Below are positions 60,869-64,000 of a stretch of 64,000 nt of DNA, piece by piece. Positions within the stretch are counted from its first letter, which is position 1. Each line of letters opens with the position of its first letter. The DNA comes from Micromonospora sp045209745. GTDB lineage: Bacteria; Actinomycetota; Actinomycetes; Mycobacteriales; Micromonosporaceae. The DNA is taken from the NCBI RefSeq assembly GCF_045209745.1, contig NZ_CP109273.1, positions 3,348,001 through 3,412,000 on the forward strand. Reading direction: 5' to 3'. The translations under genes and the position numbers were made by a program. The notes beneath the pieces are model-generated. The model searched no databases, was not told where the DNA came from, and saw only the letters and a list, made by a program, of their open reading frames with translations.

Positions 60869-62025
60869 GCGTCGACTCTGCCACTCAACGCAGCCGTCTC
60901 GCGAAGGGCGGCTTGGGCCTGCATCAGACGTGCCGGGAGGCCGCTCGTTGAGAGCGCCGCCTCGCGCATCATGCAATGTTGCGCTGTCTCGCGCGCCCTG
61001 GCCGTCGTCAATCGTGAGTGGGCAGCACGTAGGAAGCGCCAGCCGAACTCGGGCGGCATGGCCGGATCCCGTCCGTCTTCGACCTGACGCTGGATGTGGC
61101 GGCAGTAGGCCCAGAGCATCTGCACGTCGACCTCACAGGAGACCAGGTCGTCGACCATGAGGGCCTGCTCGGGGGAGAGGGCGTGGTAGGCCACGCCCGC
61201 CCAACTGGCGTAGCCCAGGGAGACTCCGTGCACGCCGAAGGACTGAACCGAGGGTTGATCGAAGCCTTGGGCTAGCAAGCGGAGTTCGACGTCGTCGGCG
61301 ACCGGTTCGGGACAGGGCCTTGCGCGACGGTTGACCAGCACAGACGGCAGGCTCATGAGGCGCAGGGCGTTCTCAAGCTCGTCGCCGGTCCATGCGGACT
61401 CCTGCAGGACGTACATCGACAGCACGTACTCCGGCGCTACGTGATCGGAGGACGAAGTAGGCGAGAGAAGCCTCGCAACCTGATTGGCTGCCCAGGGTAC
61501 GTCCTCTTCGTAGCTGGCGTATCGCCAGGCAGCCAGTGCGGCCAAGGTGCGAAAGTTCAGCTCCTGCACGATGTGCAGCACCACGACACCGCACTCGAAG
61601 ACGTGTGCGGTGCAGGTTCCCTCGGGGTGTGGCAGCCCCGCGATCGAGACGTCCAACCACTCGTGCGGACGTCGCTGAAAGAGGCCTTGGGTGGCTAGTT
61701 CCGTAGCTGCCGACGGGCTCGTGTAGGCCGGTATGAACTTGTGCGACTGGACCCGATAGTCAGCCCCGACATGGGTGTGCTGGGGGGCAGCCCTGCTAGT
61801 TGCAGCGACGAAACGATCTGCCGCCTGACTGCCGGCTCTGCTTAGCGCGGTGTCGAGTGCGGCCTGCATCTCCGGCCGAGGCCGCACGGCATCTTGTCCG
61901 GCCTCCCATTTGGAGACGGTCCGCTCACTCACCCCGAGGTTCTCGGCGAAGTCGCGAATGCTCATCCGCAGCGCTTGTCGTAGCGCACGGGTCTCCCGAC
62001 CCGTCCACGCTTGGACAGTAGGCAA
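60865..62025 (-). CDS. XRE-type helix-turn-helix regulator with large C-terminal domain
   Basis: 386 residues. The HTH lies near the N-terminus (MSIRDFAENLGVSERTVSKW then EAGQDAVRP). The remaining 300 residues carry no domain I recognise; they resemble the long C-terminal parts of actinobacterial XRE regulators that sense unknown ligands. I chose the TTG at 62025 because GGAGG lies 10 nt upstream and the HTH then sits at the usual place; an ATG further up (62100) would add Arg-rich sequence with no such site. Coupled to the isochorismatase gene, and divergent from the globin operon. Confidence 0.75.
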   Translation of the reverse strand: MPTVQAWTGRETRALRQALRMSIRDFAENLGVSERTVSKWEAGQDAVRPRPEMQAALDTALSRAGSQAADRFVAATSRAAPQHTHVGADYRVQSHKFIPAYTSPSAATELATQGLFQRRPHEWLDVSIAGLPHPEGTCTAHVFECGVVVLHIVQELNFRTLAALAAWRYASYEEDVPWAANQVARLLSPTSSSDHVAPEYVLSMYVLQESAWTGDELENALRLMSLPSVLVNRRARPCPEPVADDVELRLLAQGFDQPSVQSFGVHGVSLGYASWAGVAYHALSPEQALMVDDLVSCEVDVQMLWAYCRHIQRQVEDGRDPAMPPEFGWRFLRAAHSRLTTARARETAQHCMMREAALSTSGLPARLMQAQAALRETAALSGRVDA

Positions 62026-62257
62026 GTCTTCTCGCCTCCGATCGCGTCGTGGCCGCTTCGGCCAGCTTAACGACTTCGATGCAGGGTAGGTACAGCGCAA
62101 GTACAGCGAGTAGTCATGTCGCGGTATCAGCCGTTTGATCAGGCTGGACGCATGGCCCGGGGCGGGTGCTGGCTCCGGAGCTGTGCCGACCCGAACGGCG
62201 CAGCTCCGTTCCCGCCCGCCCCGGCGCCACTCGATCCGTCAACGTCTCGGAGCCGGC

Positions 62258-62485
62258 ATGCCCACCCTGATCGACGATTTCCCGGTCCTCACGCCCGTCA
62301 CCGACGAGGACCTGTCCATCGCACTGCGAGCGGTCACCATCCACGTTCCCGAGCGCTGGCCGCAGGGCGAGTTGTGCCGCAGCGAACGCGTCCCGTACCC
62401 GTGTCGGCTCGCCCGCTGGGGCCGGGCCACCGTCGAGGCCGCCGGTTTCAGCGAAGTGCAGCTCACTCAAGGCACACCGGCATGA
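62258..62485 (+). CDS. Small uncharacterised protein, first gene of the globin operon
   Basis: 75 residues, ATG start after CGGAG. Sequence MPTLIDDFPVLTPVTDEDLS and ending VQLTQGTPA, with two Cys (ELCRSE, YPCRLA). No known domain. Its stop overlaps the next start (ATGA), so it is translated together with the globin-like gene. Confidence 0.6.
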   Translation: MPTLIDDFPVLTPVTDEDLSIALRAVTIHVPERWPQGELCRSERVPYPCRLARWGRATVEAAGFSEVQLTQGTPA

Positions 62486-62772
62486 CCGCGGCAGAAGTGG
62501 TCGCCCGTTGGCTGCGCCTGGTGGTGGCGGACGCGGAGCTGTCGCCGTACCTCATCGGGGTTGACCTGGGCCGGCTCGCCGCGCACCTCACCGCGGGCCT
62601 GGCCAACGCGCTCGACGGAGAAGCAACGCCAGACGCCGGCTGGGGCGGCCTGGGGTTGTCGGAGGCGCAGCATCGGAGGGTCGTCGACTACCTGGTGGGG
62701 GTGCTGTGGGCGGCCGAGCTGCCGGAGGCCCGCATTGCCCTGGCGAGGCGGGCGTTCGAGGTGCCCGCGTGA
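62482..62772 (+). CDS. Truncated-haemoglobin-like protein without a clear haem His
   Basis: 96 residues. The helix pattern follows truncated haemoglobins: VVARWLRLVVADAELSPYL, GVDLGRLAAHLTAGLANALDG, then GLGLSEAQHRRVVDYLVGVL. In normal members a His precedes the LG(I/L) segment and is the proximal haem ligand; here the place is Gly (WGGLGLS). It may have lost haem or use another ligand. GTGA overlap with the flavin-reductase gene suggests the two products work together. Confidence 0.6.
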   Translation: MTAAEVVARWLRLVVADAELSPYLIGVDLGRLAAHLTAGLANALDGEATPDAGWGGLGLSEAQHRRVVDYLVGVLWAAELPEARIALARRAFEVPA

Positions 62773-63839
62773 ACCTGGCCACCGCCTGGGCGTCCGTCGA
62801 CGACCGGGCTGCCGGCGACTTCTGGTGCACCCTCGAAGACCGCCGACCAGGGCTGCTCCCACACCGCGACGCGCCGCTGTTCTTCACCGCACTGGGCCGC
62901 CTCCTGGTCGGCGGTGACGACCCGGCGAACCGGGCGGCGCTGCTCATGGTGCTCGGCCGCGCGTACCGTCACTTTGACCTGCTCCCGCACTCCACCACCA
63001 TCGGCGACGCGCTGCTCGCCACCGTGGCCCGCCACGCCGACCCACTGTGGACGCCGTCGCTCACCCTCGCTGGGGAGCGCGCCCTGTGCCGCGCCACGCA
63101 CGCCGTGCGCCACGCCGCCGCCCGGGTCGATGACGGTCCGGCCTGGTGGCACGTCCAGGTGATCGGCCACGAACGGCCGTCCCCCGACATCGCCATTCTG
63201 ACGGTACGTCCCTGGCGGCGACTGCCCTACCAGCCAGGCCAGGCCGTGCCGGTCTGCACACCGCGCCTGCCGGGGCACTGGCGTTGGCTCTCGCCGGCCA
63301 ACGCCCCACGCGCGGACGGCACCGTCGAGCTGCACGTCCGCGCCGTACCCGCCGGGACCGTCTCCCACCGCCTGGTCCATGAGGTACGCCCCGGCGAGCT
63401 GCTCTGGCTCGGCCCACCCGGCAACACCGGCCTGCGCCTCGATGTGGCGCGAGCCACCGATCTGCTGCTCGTTGCCGGTGGCACCGGCCTGGCGCCGCTG
63501 CGCGCCCTCGTCGAGCAGGTCGCCGCCGCACCGGACGGTCGGCGGGTGACGCTGGTCGTCGGCGCGCGCACCTTCACCGACCTGTACGACTCGATCGCTC
63601 TCGACAAGCTGCAATGCGCCCACGACTGGCTGACCATCGTGCCGGCCTTCTCCGACGACCCCTGCGCCGAGCCGGCCGAACAGGGCGACGCCCTGACCAT
63701 GGCACTTGACCACCACCAGCCGGATCAGGAGATCTACCTCTGCGGCCCACCAGCGATGCTGGCCGGCGCGCGGCCACGGTTGCTCGCTCTCGGCATCCCC
63801 GCCGCGCGCCTCCACCTGCCTGTTGGCTTCAGCCGCTGA
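62769..63839 (+). CDS. Flavohaemoglobin-like protein (degenerate globin plus FAD/NAD reductase)
   Basis: 356 residues, GTG start. The first 115 residues align with the globin part of flavohaemoglobins (LFFTALGRLLVGGDDP, TTIGDALLATV, PLWTPSLTLAGERAL), but the usual Lys-x-His-x-x-Tyr around the proximal His is AYRHFDLLPHS, so haem ligation is uncertain. The C-terminal ferredoxin-reductase module (about 120-356) has RWLSPAN for FAD, LLVAGGTGLAPL for NAD(P)H and YLCGPPAML. Intact relatives oxidise NO to nitrate. Coupled to genes on both sides. Confidence 0.75.
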   Translation: MNLATAWASVDDRAAGDFWCTLEDRRPGLLPHRDAPLFFTALGRLLVGGDDPANRAALLMVLGRAYRHFDLLPHSTTIGDALLATVARHADPLWTPSLTLAGERALCRATHAVRHAAARVDDGPAWWHVQVIGHERPSPDIAILTVRPWRRLPYQPGQAVPVCTPRLPGHWRWLSPANAPRADGTVELHVRAVPAGTVSHRLVHEVRPGELLWLGPPGNTGLRLDVARATDLLLVAGGTGLAPLRALVEQVAAAPDGRRVTLVVGARTFTDLYDSIALDKLQCAHDWLTIVPAFSDDPCAEPAEQGDALTMALDHHQPDQEIYLCGPPAMLAGARPRLLALGIPAARLHLPVGFSR

Positions 63840-64000
63840 TGGCTGTCTACCGCAGTCGACACGCCCTGACCGGCCCGCTGACCCCCGAACGGGTCGCCGC
63901 GCTGGACCTGCCCCGCACTCGCCTCGGCCGCCGTGGCTATCAGCCCGATGTCGTCAACGCGCTGCTCTACCGCCTTGCCCACGAACTGCACGAACAGGGC
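63840..64000 (+). CDS. DivIVA-domain protein, 3' end beyond window
   Basis: 53 codons visible. MAVYRSRHALTGPLTPERVA and TRLGRRGYQPDVVNALLYRL match the DivIVA N-terminal signature (LTP..., then RGY...VxxxL). DivIVA-type proteins mark curved membrane or septa in actinobacteria; short DivIVA-domain proteins of unknown role are also common. The ATG overlaps the previous stop by one base (TGATG), so it belongs to the globin operon. Confidence 0.65.

Overview
The window is high-GC actinobacterial DNA (many GTG starts, GC-rich third codon positions, few TTA codons). The gene content fits a soil actinomycete of the Micromonosporaceae, probably Micromonospora or a close relative. This is inferred from gene families and style; there is no rRNA or tRNA in the window to confirm it.

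Region 1 (1-43,550) is mostly ordinary accessory chromosome: a secreted GH5 cellulase with CBM2 (cut by the window start), a cysteine-free ribosomal L36 paralogue, two aldo/keto reductases, a hemerythrin protein, a NarL-type two-component pair, a MoxR-like ATPase with its VWA partner, a CapA-like lipoprotein, FAD oxidoreductases, a GlxA-type regulator with a divergent MFS exporter, a ricin-domain protein, a gene pair for 10-methyl-branched (tuberculostearic-type) fatty acids, an autoregulated HTH/SRPBCC pair, a damaged HigB/HigA module, a GGDEF-EAL protein, a TipA-like MerR regulator, an ECF42 sigma factor with its YCII-type partner, and a secreted SGNH esterase with CBM13. Several short decayed gene pieces lie between them, together with repeats: a REP-like inverted repeat flanked on both sides by 7-bp tandem arrays, and a 17-bp motif found twice as inverted copies and twice as direct copies. 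A near-palindrome of the TGTTAGCGCTAACA type lies upstream of both the cellulase and the esterase and suggests shared LacI-type control.

Region 2 (40,469-56,380) is a defence island. A 1027-aa PLD/SF2-helicase/DUF3427 protein is divergent from a tightly coupled five-gene operon: half of an SF1-type helicase (217 aa), a UvrD-like SF1 helicase with a degenerate nuclease N-terminus (529 aa), a 1254-aa NERD/pseudokinase/kinase/P-loop fusion, a 545-aa protein without recognisable motifs, and a 1615-aa PD-(D/E)xK plus HerA-like ATPase. The last three resemble PglW (kinase), DptF-G-H and, as far as I recall, the kinase-MAD7-MAD8 end of the methylation-associated defence system. No methyltransferase, phosphorothioation or PglZ gene is present in the window, so this may be a reduced or new variant. 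Each of the three large genes has a TTA codon that I could place in frame.

Region 3 (56,381-60,310) is a mobile-element cluster: a frameshifted IS1380-type transposase, an apparently intact IS110-type element with a long 5' noncoding end where a bridge RNA would be expected, and an IS3-type remnant. Region 4 (60,329-64,000) holds an isochorismatase-type hydrolase with its regulator and, divergently, a coupled operon of two degenerate globin proteins (one fused to a flavin reductase) and the start of a DivIVA-domain gene cut by the window end.
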